Source of the DNA: Synechococcales cyanobacterium 340R_concoct_173_sub
Lineage (GTDB): Bacteria > Cyanobacteriota > Cyanobacteriia > Leptolyngbyales > Leptolyngbyaceae
Assembly (NCBI GenBank): GCA_025354065.1
Contig: JANXNM010000091.1
Location: forward strand, 1 to 19,587
Reading direction: 5' to 3'
Length of the DNA stretch: 19,587 nucleotides
This document shows, piece by piece, positions 1 through 8,100 of the stretch. Position numbers and translations under genes: made by a program. The notes under the pieces were generated by a model. That model was not told the origin of the DNA and made no database searches. It worked only from the letters and a program-made list of their open reading frames with translations. Position 1 is the first letter of the stretch. Each line of letters begins with the position of its first letter.

Positions 1-20
1 TAAAATTTGACTGTTTTTAG

Positions 21-47
21 ATCGCTTTGAAAATAAGCGATTATAAT
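21..47 (+). promoter_or_regulatory. Palindrome and -10-like box upstream of the HU gene
   Basis: A perfect 7-bp inverted repeat (ATCGCTT at 21-27, AAGCGAT at 35-41) lies directly against a consensus -10 box TATAAT at 42-47, about 40 bases before the HU start. No good -35 box sits 16-18 bases upstream; TTGACT at 7-12 is too far away at 29 bases. Seen: the repeat and the box. Inferred: an operator-like palindrome overlapping the promoter of the HU gene. It could equally be the terminator stem of an upstream gene outside the window. Confidence 0.4.
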
Positions 48-88
48 CACCTCGCCATCTCAAAAAGATTACTGGACGGTATTTGACA

Positions 89-397
89 ATGAATAAAGGT
101 GAATTGATTGACGCGATCGCAGAAAAAGCGTCTGTCACGAAGAAAGAAGCGGATATCGTCCTGACATCCATGATTGATTCAATTATGGATGCCGTCGCCG
201 ATGGTCAAAAAGTAACTTTGGTCGGTTTCGGGACATTTGAACCCCGCGATCGTCAAGCGCGTGAAGGCCGTAACCCCCAAACAGGTATGGCAATTAAGAT
301 TCCTGCAACAACTGTGCCTGCATTCTCGGCAGGGAAAGCCTTCAAGGACAAGGTTGCGGAAGCGGCAGCAGAAAAAGCTCCAGCAGATAAGAAATAA
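89..397 (+). CDS. hup: HU-family DNA-binding protein
   Basis: This 102-residue protein is a histone-like HU subunit, which binds and bends DNA non-specifically as a dimer and helps compact the nucleoid. The whole length matches the family (normally 90-100 residues). GFGTFE is at residues 46-51, the signature GRNPQTG at 60-66 sits at the tip of the DNA-gripping beta arm, and IPATTVPAFSAGK follows at 71-83. The tail is extended by an Ala/Lys-rich stretch (about 90-102), as in several cyanobacterial HU proteins. I chose the ATG at 89; the in-frame TTG at 83 would only add Met-Thr and is less likely. The gene stands alone between a -10-like box and a strong terminator, so it is probably monocistronic. 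The family assignment is secure; whether it forms a homodimer cannot be seen. Confidence 0.96.
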   Translation: MNKGELIDAIAEKASVTKKEADIVLTSMIDSIMDAVADGQKVTLVGFGTFEPRDRQAREGRNPQTGMAIKIPATTVPAFSAGKAFKDKVAEAAAEKAPADKK

Positions 398-492
398 TAA
401 TTTAGCGTTTGATATGCGGCCAGCAAGTGATTGGGATTCTAATACCCGTTCATTTTTAATGCACGCTTAATCAAGTTTAAATAGTTAAGTTG

Positions 493-543
493 AAGAGCGA
501 GTCACAAATCTAGTTTAGGCTAGAGCGTTACTCGTTCTTTTTT
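493..543 (+). terminator. Rho-independent terminator of the HU gene
   Basis: Positions 493-505 pair with 527-539 (13 positions, one G-T wobble and one mismatch), and an inner stem TCTAG/CTAGA extends the hairpin. The right arm runs into a T-rich tract ending at 543. It lies 96 bases after the HU stop and 20 bases before the ABC transporter start, so it should separate the two transcription units. Confidence 0.85.
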
Positions 544-563
544 GGCTGTGCCCCCAGAATTCC

Positions 564-2387
564 ATGACGATCGCCCCTTCTACATTACCTACGTCACCTA
601 GATCACCTGTGAAGCCTCTAGCGCCCTTACTACGGTTGCTTAAATATGGCCATCGTTACCGATCGCAAATTTGGACCGCTAGCGTCTGCTCGGTGCTGAA
701 CAAAATCTTTGATCTCGCACCGCCCTATTTGATTGGTATGGCGGTGACTATTGTGGTGAAACCCGAAAAATCATTCATCGCCTCGTGGGGTGTGACGGAT
801 GTGACGCAGCAGTTTGCGGTGTTGTCGGGATTGACGCTATTGATTTGGGGCATGGAATCGCTGTTTGAATATTTGTACGATCGGTTGTGGCGTAATCTTG
901 CGCAGACGCTACAGCATGATTTACGACTAGATGCCTATGGCCATTTACAGGAATTAGAACTCAGTTTTTTTGAAGACCGTAGCACAGGCACATTGCTTTC
1001 AATTTTGAATGATGATGTAAATCAATTGGAACGCTTTCTAGATTCAGGTGCCAATGAGCTATTGCAATTTGCGACTACGGTTCTGTTTGTCGGCGCGACG
1101 TTCATTGCGTTGGCCCCAGGGGTTGCTTGTTGGGCTATATTGCCGATTCCTTTTATTTTGTGGGGATCGGCTCTTTTTCAAAAACGACTGGCTCCGCGCT
1201 ATGCCGAGGTCAGAGAACGGGCGGGTCTGGTTAGCGCTCGGTTATCGAATAATTTATCGGGCATTGCAACAATTAAAAGTTTTACGGCAGAAGACTATGA
1301 AGCCGATCGGGTCCGGGCGGATAGCAATGCATACAAACGTAGCAATAGCGGAGCGATCGCGTTAAGTGCGGCCTTTGTGCCCTTAATTCGATTTGTGATT
1401 TTGTTTGGGTTCACTGCAACGTTATTTTTGGGTGGATTGGAAGCCGCATCAGGACGATTGGATGTCGGCATTTATAGCTCCATGATATTCATTATTCAAC
1501 GATTGCTCTGGCCCTTCACTCGCCTGGGGCAAACTATGGATCAATACCAACGCGCTATGGCCTCGATTAACCGCGTGATGAACCTACTCGATACCCCCAT
1601 CACGATTCCCACGGGCCACACCCGATTAAACAATCTTCGGGGAGATGTGGAATTTGAGCATGTGACCTTCGCTTATACGGGCCGATCGAACGCTTTGGAA
1701 CAGTTGTCATTGAAAGTACCCGCAGGGCAGACCATTGGCATTGTCGGATCCACGGGATCGGGGAAAAGCACGTTGGTAAAGCTGTTGCTGCGATTTTATG
1801 AAGTGCAGCAGGGCACGATTTTAATAGATGGCATTGATTTGCGAGATTTGGAATTACGCAGCCTGAGACAGAACATCGGTTGGGTGAGTCAAGATGTATT
1901 TTTATTTCATGGGAGCGTTGCTGAAAATATTGCCTATGGTTCGTTTCAAGCATCCCGTGAATCGGTAATTGAGGCGGCGATCGCTGCGGAAGCCCATGAA
2001 TTTATTAAAAAACTTCCCGAAGGTTACGATACTATTGTCGGCGAACGGGGCCAAAAACTTTCCGGCGGCCAACGTCAACGGCTAGCGATCGCCCGCGCTA
2101 TTTTGAAAGACCCGGCAATTTTGATTTTAGACGAAGCAACATCCGCCGTAGACAACGAGACCGAAGCTGCCATTCAACGATCGCTACGACAAATTACCCA
2201 AGACCGCACCACTATTGCGATCGCCCATAGGCTGTCCACCATTCGCCATGCCCACTGCATCTACGTGATCGAAAACGGCAAAATTCAAGAAGCCGGAACC
2301 CATGACGAGCTACTGAAGCAATCTGGCCTCTATTCGGCGCTGTGGAGAGTACAGTCGGGAGTCCGAACCGATGAAGTATGGGCTTGA
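564..2387 (+). CDS. ABC transporter, fused permease and ATPase (exporter half-transporter)
   Basis: This 607-residue protein combines an N-terminal membrane domain (hydrophobic segments between about 35 and 315) with a C-terminal nucleotide-binding domain, the layout of homodimeric MsbA/LmrA/HlyB-type exporters in the inner membrane. ATPase motifs are complete: Walker [10 protein letters not shown] at 395-403, Q-loop Gln443, signature LSGGQ at 499-503, Walker B ILILDEA at 519-525, D-loop SAVD at 527-530, and the H-loop His555. Length is normal for the family. The substrate cannot be read from the sequence; lipids, peptides or drugs are all possible. The ATG at 564 is the first good start after the HU terminator, though no strong ribosome-binding site precedes it. 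No second half-transporter or membrane-fusion gene is adjacent, so a homodimer is the simplest reading. Confidence 0.93.
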   Translation: MTIAPSTLPTSPRSPVKPLAPLLRLLKYGHRYRSQIWTASVCSVLNKIFDLAPPYLIGMAVTIVVKPEKSFIASWGVTDVTQQFAVLSGLTLLIWGMESLFEYLYDRLWRNLAQTLQHDLRLDAYGHLQELELSFFEDRSTGTLLSILNDDVNQLERFLDSGANELLQFATTVLFVGATFIALAPGVACWAILPIPFILWGSALFQKRLAPRYAEVRERAGLVSARLSNNLSGIATIKSFTAEDYEADRVRADSNAYKRSNSGAIALSAAFVPLIRFVILFGFTATLFLGGLEAASGRLDVGIYSSMIFIIQRLLWPFTRLGQTMDQYQRAMASINRVMNLLDTPITIPTGHTRLNNLRGDVEFEHVTFAYTGRSNALEQLSLKVPAGQTIGIVGSTGSGKSTLVKLLLRFYEVQQGTILIDGIDLRDLELRSLRQNIGWVSQDVFLFHGSVAENIAYGSFQASRESVIEAAIAAEAHEFIKKLPEGYDTIVGERGQKLSGGQRQRLAIARAILKDPAILILDEATSAVDNETEAAIQRSLRQITQDRTTIAIAHRLSTIRHAHCIYVIENGKIQEAGTHDELLKQSGLYSALWRVQSGVRTDEVWA

Positions 2388-2476
2388 GTGAAAATATGAT
2401 GTAGGATTGGATGTGCAGGCATTGCATATTTTAACGATTACCACACTAAACCTACACAATTATTTACAGGGTTCCT

Positions 2477-3133
2477 ATGAATATTGATGAAATTAAGGTC
2501 AGCCTTAGCAATAGCGATCCCCAAGTGCGGATGCGAGGTCTGACGGCACTTCGAGGGATTGATGCTGAGGTTGCGGCTCCTATTTTACTCAACCAAGTCG
2601 ATGACTCGGAAATGATTATCCGATCGTTTGTGATGATGGGATTGGGACATAAGCGATCGGACGAGGGGTTTGCTAAGCTTTTGGAAGTGATGGATGAGGA
2701 CGCTGACCCCAATATTCGAGCCGAAGCTGCTGGAGCGTTGGCAAAATTTGGATCGGTAGCGGTGCCGCATTTGGTTCACCATTTTCATCAAGATCAGCAC
2801 TGGCTTTCACAAATGACTGTGGTATTGGCCTTGCCAGATCTAAATTGTCCAAAAGAGTTTCTTGAAGTTGCATTAATTGCTAGCAATTCTACTGAAGGCG
2901 CAGTCCGATCGACCGCCATCGAACAGTTGCCGATGCTGCTGGATACGCCCTACGCCGAACAGGCTCTGATTGAATTGTTGAATCATGTCGAAGATGAAGA
3001 CTGGACAGTCAGGCGTAATGTGGCGTTGGCCTTGCGATCGTTTAATGACGATCGTGCAAAAAAAGCAATTCTACAACTTCGTCAAGATAATAACTATCAA
3101 GTTCTTGCAGCGACCTTAGAAGGACTCCTATAA
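2477..3133 (+). CDS. HEAT-repeat protein (PBS-lyase-like repeats)
   Basis: The 218 residues consist almost entirely of alpha-alpha HEAT-like repeats. Recognisable units begin near 12, 43, 77, 140 and 174, each with the pattern of a conserved Asp-Pro or Asp followed by hydrophobic/Arg helix B (for example DPNIRAEAAGALAKFG at 77-92 and DEDWTVRRNVALALRSF at 173-189). Such proteins are scaffolds; in cyanobacteria relatives include the phycobilin lyase chaperones CpcE and NblB and the IaiH-type iron-sulfur helper, but no catalytic signature separates these here, so I give no specific role. An ATG at 2477 is preceded by AGGG at about 2468. It lies 89 bases after the ABC gene on the same strand and ends just before a long palindromic element, which may stop its transcript. 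Confidence 0.85.
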   Translation: MNIDEIKVSLSNSDPQVRMRGLTALRGIDAEVAAPILLNQVDDSEMIIRSFVMMGLGHKRSDEGFAKLLEVMDEDADPNIRAEAAGALAKFGSVAVPHLVHHFHQDQHWLSQMTVVLALPDLNCPKEFLEVALIASNSTEGAVRSTAIEQLPMLLDTPYAEQALIELLNHVEDEDWTVRRNVALALRSFNDDRAKKAILQLRQDNNYQVLAATLEGLL

Positions 3134-3146
3134 AATTTCAAAAACC

Positions 3147-3274
3147 AGACCGCGCGAATAAATTGCGCTCTAGAAACGAAAGTCTCTCCGGGACTAAGAA
3201 TCATTGTCAATCTCTGCTTTCTTAGCTGCGGAGATGCTTCCTCTACTAGACCGAAATTTATTCGTGGGTGGTCT
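3147..3274. repeat. Concentric palindromic element (MITE/REP-like)
   Basis: The 128 bases between convergent genes fold into one long interrupted hairpin made of nested arms: AGACC 3147-3151 with GGTCT 3270-3274; CGAATAAATT 3155-3164 with AATTTATTCG 3255-3264; TCTAG 3169-3173 with CTAGA 3246-3250; TCTCCG 3185-3190 with CGGAGA 3229-3234; CTAAGAA 3194-3200 with TTCTTAG 3219-3225. No open reading frame of note lies inside. Seen: the pairing. From memory: a GAATAAATT/AATTTATTC outer arm with an inner AACGAA-AGTC-type stem resembles dispersed palindromic repeats of filamentous cyanobacteria. Inferred: a decayed copy of such a mobile, non-autonomous repeat, perhaps also acting as a two-way transcription stop. 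Confidence 0.7.
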
Positions 3275-3305
3275 ATGATATAGACAATTGAATCAATGAA
3301 TTGTC
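3271..3305. other. Two small overlapping hairpins
   Basis: GTCTAT (3271-3276) pairs perfectly with ATAGAC (3280-3285) across three bases, and GACAATT (3283-3289) pairs with AATTGTC (3299-3305). On the plus strand the second hairpin is followed by a T-rich stretch (GATTTTATTT), so it could be a weak terminator for the HEAT-repeat gene. The stems are AT-rich and the two structures share bases, so they would be mutually exclusive. Confidence 0.45.
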
Positions 3306-3371
3306 GATTTTATTTAATCCTTATTTCTAAGTGTTTCCGAGTTCTAGAGAGGATTTCAATTATGATCTGTA

Positions 3372-3914
3372 TCAAATATTAGAAGATTTCCGAATCTCAT
3401 TTTGAATGATTTCTAGATCAATAAACTGATCGGCATGATTAAGTAACGACTCTTGAATTAAAGACTTTAAACTAACAATTTCCAATTGCAATCCCTGGGT
3501 TGATATTTTTTCAGCAACACAACACAGATCATTATTGTGAGTGACTAAAATAATCACCCCAATTTTGTCATTAGCCCTAGCAAATTGCAGCATGTCAATA
3601 GCAATCTCAACCCCTAAATTAGCCCGACGACTTCCATCAGAATTAACCGTTAGTTCCTTTTGCAAGACCCGGTAGCCATTGTTTTGCATCCACTTAAGGA
3701 AGGAAGCTTGTTTTAGGTTTCCAGGGCTGAATCCGGTATAAAAAATGGCACGAACTAACTCTCGTCCTTTTAGTAGGCAAGGCAACAGCTTTTCATAATC
3801 AACCTCCAAACTTAATTGGGTTGCTGCACGAAACAAGCTTCCGCCATCAATCAAAACTACAACACAATTCATCCGATCGTTGGCGATGCCATTTCTACGA
3901 ATCCGTTCCGACAT
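3372..3914 (-). CDS. LabA-like NYN-domain protein (possibly catalytically impaired)
   Basis: This 180-residue protein matches the cyanobacterial LabA/DUF88 type of NYN (PIN-like) domain, a fold usually associated with metal-dependent RNA cleavage; LabA itself influences circadian output. Visible landmarks: VVVLIDGGSLFRAA at 18-31 (Asp23), IFYTGF at 57-62, a KQ...FLKWMQNNGYRV helix at 68-83, NLGVEIAIDML at 99-109, and the end motif ADQFIDLE at 161-168. Two places differ from the usual pattern: the expected N-x-D-V reads NLGV (Gly101), and the usual S-G-D-x-D-F/L reads THNNDL (125-130), leaving only Asp129. An ATG at 3914 is preceded by GAGG with a six-base spacer, so I prefer it to the upstream in-frame start at 3953. 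It is alone on its strand, convergent with the HEAT gene. Confidence 0.85.
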   Translation of the reverse strand: MSERIRRNGIANDRMNCVVVLIDGGSLFRAATQLSLEVDYEKLLPCLLKGRELVRAIFYTGFSPGNLKQASFLKWMQNNGYRVLQKELTVNSDGSRRANLGVEIAIDMLQFARANDKIGVIILVTHNNDLCCVAEKISTQGLQLEIVSLKSLIQESLLNHADQFIDLEIIQNEIRKSSNI

Positions 3915-4322
3915 ATCAGTCCTCAGTTCCAAACCAGATGCAACCTCTAGCAAAAAAGGTTACAGAGCATTTATGTCCGACGATCTCAAACTAGAGAGAG
4001 TCGTCTATGAATACAGGTTTATTGAAGACAAGTGAACTCGTATAGTGGTCCAAGTTAGTGGGGCGTAAGGAAATCTGTTACCTATAGATTCCTAATAGGG
4101 CGAATATTTTTAAGTTAATGCTAGATTTATGATGCCTAATTTTGACATAATTAGCCTTCACTGAAAAGTAATGTTCCCAACTATACATAACTCTTTACAA
4201 TCAGGAAGTATTGTGGCTTTTAGGAGGTTTTTGGGGATCAAAATAGGTTTGAAACCTAATGTTTATGTGATGCACAACATTGCAATTCTTTACATCAAAT
4301 CTTAGAAAATTAATGACTAGGT
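3915..4322. other. AT-rich intergenic region with divergent promoters expected
   Basis: These 408 bases separate the minus-strand NYN gene from the plus-strand dehydrogenase and must hold both promoters. I see no convincing gene. Two palindromes stand out: GACGATCTC (3979-3987) with GAGAGTCGTC (3996-4005, one bulged base), upstream of the NYN gene, and AGGTTT-G-AAACCT at 4245-4257, about 66 bases before the dehydrogenase start. Either could be an operator, but nothing identifies a regulator. No clear paired -35/-10 boxes were found. Confidence 0.5.
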
Positions 4323-5117
4323 ATGGAATATATGACTGAATCCATCGTATTGAATACCACTCAGACGGCAGCACTGGTACTGGGTGCAAATCGGGGAATT
4401 GGGCTAGGATTTGTCAAGCGTTTTTTGGCTGATGATGCAGTAAGTTGGGTCTATAGCACCTATCGCGATCGGAACTCAGCTCAGGAACTACTTGCTTTAG
4501 CAAAACATGAACCTCGGCTCCGGCTATTAGCGTTGGACATTACCGAAGAGTCTCAAATCGAAGCCTGTCTGCTAGCTGTTGGCCAAGAATTAAGAAAGTC
4601 GGGCCGATCGTTGACCCACGTCATTAACTGTGTGGGCATGTTGCATCAAGGCGACTTGCAACCTGAAAAAAGCCTGCGCCAAATTGATGCCGCTAATCTC
4701 CTGACCTATTTCCAAATCAATAGCATCGCTTCTATTTTGCTAGCCAAACATTTGGTACCGTTACTGAAGCAGACCGATCGAGCTATTTTTGCCACATTAT
4801 CAGCGAAAGTCGGTAGCATTAGCGACAACCAATTAGGCGGTTGGTATGGCTATCGTGCCTCTAAAGCAGCCTTAAATATGTTCATGAAAAGCATCGCCCT
4901 AGAATATCGCCGTACTTGTAAGGGTACAATTGTTGTTGTTCTTCATCCTGGAACCACTGATACTAGGCTTTCTCAGCCGTTTCAGCGCAATGTTGCCCCG
5001 GAGAAATTGTTTTCTGTCGATCGGTGCGTAGAACAACTTTCTGGAGTGATGGCGGGCTTAACTATAGGAGATAGCGGCGAATTTTTCTCTTGGGATGGAA
5101 CGCGCTTGCCTTGGTAA
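4323..5117 (+). CDS. Short-chain dehydrogenase/reductase, C-factor/sniffer-like
   Basis: The 264 residues form a classical Rossmann-fold SDR, using NAD(P)H to reduce or oxidise a carbonyl or alcohol. The cofactor-binding motif GANRGIG is at 21-27, the NxxG element NCVG at 102-105, the conserved Asn at 133, and the active-site Tyr177 and Lys181 in YRASK. The surrounding pattern (LSAKVGSI...GGWYGYRASKAALNMF, 159-187) and the HPGTTDTRLSQPF run (208-220) resemble the C-factor/carbonyl-reductase subgroup rather than fatty-acid or sugar SDRs. Arg23 after the glycine motif and Arg48 hint at NADP(H). The substrate is unknown. The start may be 4323 or the ATG at 4332; TAGG at 4318-4321 suits the second slightly better. 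The next gene follows after 72 bases on the same strand. Confidence 0.92.
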   Translation: MEYMTESIVLNTTQTAALVLGANRGIGLGFVKRFLADDAVSWVYSTYRDRNSAQELLALAKHEPRLRLLALDITEESQIEACLLAVGQELRKSGRSLTHVINCVGMLHQGDLQPEKSLRQIDAANLLTYFQINSIASILLAKHLVPLLKQTDRAIFATLSAKVGSISDNQLGGWYGYRASKAALNMFMKSIALEYRRTCKGTIVVVLHPGTTDTRLSQPFQRNVAPEKLFSVDRCVEQLSGVMAGLTIGDSGEFFSWDGTRLPW

Positions 5118-5189
5118 CGTTAAGACAATCAATGGTCTGAAAGATTCACGTTTGGAAAAGATAGGCTATGATTCTATAACTCTTTTCAC

Positions 5190-8100
5190 ATGATTAGTTT
5201 TTGTCCCATGGTAGCTTCTCCTGAATCAATTGCAGAACGTCGTAAAGTACTGCTTGAGTTGTATCAAGGATTGGACGATCGGGCGAGGAAGCTAATTCAG
5301 CTTGCATCAGTCATTTGTGAACCATTACCCCGTGCGACGTTACTATCCTGTGCTGAGCGCATAGGCATTCGAGACACATCAGGCAGGCCATTTTCATCCA
5401 AGTCATTTAATGACCAAATGCTACTGGCTCTTATTCACAAAGAGCTATTAGAAACAACAATGATGGGCGTACAGTGTCCTCATTTAATTCGAGAAATTGC
5501 CACACGGGATGCCGTTGCTAAAAAGTATTTTTCGGCGATGGTAGAAGCGATGTACCACTACTTACCCGTCACAACAAGATTTAGTGGTGGAACTCGATAT
5601 TTTAATAGTGAAGGGCGTTTTTTACGGGAAGTTCGGATTGTTTTATATCGTCAAGATCCGGTTTTGGCTTTAGATAAATTATTTGATGAATACTATGCCT
5701 ACAGTTCAGTTAGACAAGTTCTAACGCCTTCTATTTGTATCGCAGGATTTGCGAATAATCCCTGTGATGCAGAGTGGATGAGGGGTTTGTCGCCGGATTG
5801 GTACGATCGGGTACTGAAGGCGGTATTGGAAAATTCAATGCAGGATTTGATTGAAGCGGAAGACGCGATCGAGCTATTGAGACAAGATTGTCTAAAGCCT
5901 GAGGTGTCAGATTGGAAACGATTGTTATATTGTCGGCTAATGCTTGCCTGTGGTGAAATTGAAGAAGTCATAATGAACCTGGCTGTTTTTGAAGTATCAC
6001 CCGAACACAATGGTTATCCTTTAAAAGCAGCAATTGATTTTCTACAAGGACAGCTAGTTCCGGCATTAATTCACTATCGGGCTTGTTTAGCAATACACCG
6101 TAAGATTCTCGGAAAACGCAAGATTTTTTTTGATGATGAAATGGGACTACTTTTCATTCTTGCATTGCTTCAAGAAGGAGCCCACGAGTCCTTTAAAGAA
6201 GCGCTGGAATATTGTGGAATGGGTCGTAAACAAAAAGGAATTTTTGCAAATACCTATGGAATTCTAGAAGCATTTTTACAATTCAAACAAGGTTCATTAG
6301 CTAAAAAAACAATTCTGTTTGCCGCAGATTTAGAATATCCAGATACCCCTTGGGATGTTTTGATTCCATCATTATGTATGTATTGGGCAGATGTCGATGC
6401 GGCTCGATCGCGTCTTGTTACCCCGCTTCAAGACTTTATTTCGCGAACTCGAAGTACCGGATACTTATGGTTTGCGATGGAAACGGCAGAACTCCTGGCC
6501 AAATTAGATTCAGCGCGGGATTGGTCTCAGGCCGCAGATATTTTACGAGAGGGGACAAGATTTCAGCCAATAGCGCCTATTCTTGATGCTCAAGAAGCCT
6601 GGGAACTCTGCCTGAATGCCTTAGCAAATCTTACCCAACCCGCTGTGACCACAGGCTCTAAAAATCAAACTACACGATTAATTTGGACTTTGACAAGTTT
6701 AGAAAGTAGTTCCCTGCAACCCCGTGAACAATCGCAAAATGCAAAAGGGGGATGGAATAAAGGTCGTCCGATCGCCTTAAAACGTTTGCAAGCCGCCCCT
6801 GCTGAATTTCCCTATTTAACGACTCACGATTTGCAAGTATGCGCTCACATCACAACCAGCTATGCCCAAAATCGCTATAACTACTATGGCAAAGTGGACT
6901 ATTGTTTTGACGATCGGGTTTTCATCTCATTAGTGGGCCATCCATTAGTATATTGGGAAAGTTCACCTGGAATTACGGTTGAATTGGTCAAGGGATCTCC
7001 TGAATTGCGAGTGATTAAGAAAAAGGGCGCAAAATTAGTATTACAATTTGAACCCCAATTGCCCGATGGTGTTGAAGTTGTTCTCAGTAAAGAAACCCCC
7101 ACCCGCATCAAAGTCATTGAAATCACTCCCGAACATCGGCGCATTAGTGAATTACTCGGTACCAAAAATCGCTTAGAAGTTCCAGAATCCGCCAAAGATA
7201 AAGTATTAGCTGCGATCGGGGGTATATCTGGCTTAGTCACGGTGCATTCAGACATTGGCGGGGATATTTCAGATGCGGAAGAAGTCGTTGCATTAATGAC
7301 CCCTCATGTTCATCTTCTACCCTCAGGTCCCGGATTACGAATGACCATATTATCGTCACCCTTCGGCCAAGGCAGCACCTACTATCGTCCCGGTAGCGGA
7401 GGTGAAAACGTGATTGCAGAAGTGGGTGGAAAACGCCTACAAACGACCCGTAAACTCAAGGAAGAAAAGAAGCTAGCAAAGGACGTTGTGAAGGGATGTC
7501 CGGCACTTTCGGGCTGGGAAGAGTCTGATGGAGAATGGGTCATTGATACCCCAGAAGCCTCGCTAGAACTGCTGTTAGAATTGCAGGCATTGGGCGATCG
7601 GGTGGTTTTGGAATGGCCTCAAGGCGAGAAAATGCGGGTCAAGCAAACAGTTGATCAAAACAATTTTCATATCAAACTCAAAACTCAAAATGAATGGTTT
7701 AATCTGAATGGTGAATTGCGACTTCCTGACGGCAGCGTCATTGAGATGCAAGCGCTATTGAAATTGTTGGACCAATCGACTGGACGGTTTGTTTCTTTAG
7801 GTGAGGGTCAATTCTTAGCATTAACCCAAGAATTCCGCCGTCGCCTAGAAGAAATGCGGGCCTATTCTGAAAGCCATGCAAAAGGAATTCGATTTAATAA
7901 GCTCGCCGCTCTTGCAATGGAAGATTGGATTGAGGGCATGGGAAGCGTGGAAGCGGACAAAGCTTGGAAAGAACAAATGGCCACCATTCAATCTTTGCGA
8001 ACCTACGAGCCAAAATTACCATCAACCTTACAAGCTGAACTACGCGATTATCAAGTGGAAGGGTTTACTTGGATGTCTCGACTGTCTAAATGGGGCGTAG

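Noticed and set aside
237..470. Open frame of 77 codons overlapping the HU gene
   Set aside because: It is a shifted frame inside a well-supported HU gene, and its protein has no coding character beyond that overlap.
4201..4389. Minus-strand frame of 62 codons ahead of the dehydrogenase
   Set aside because: It overlaps the 5' end of a clear SDR gene, has a low-complexity AT-rich tail and no ribosome site.
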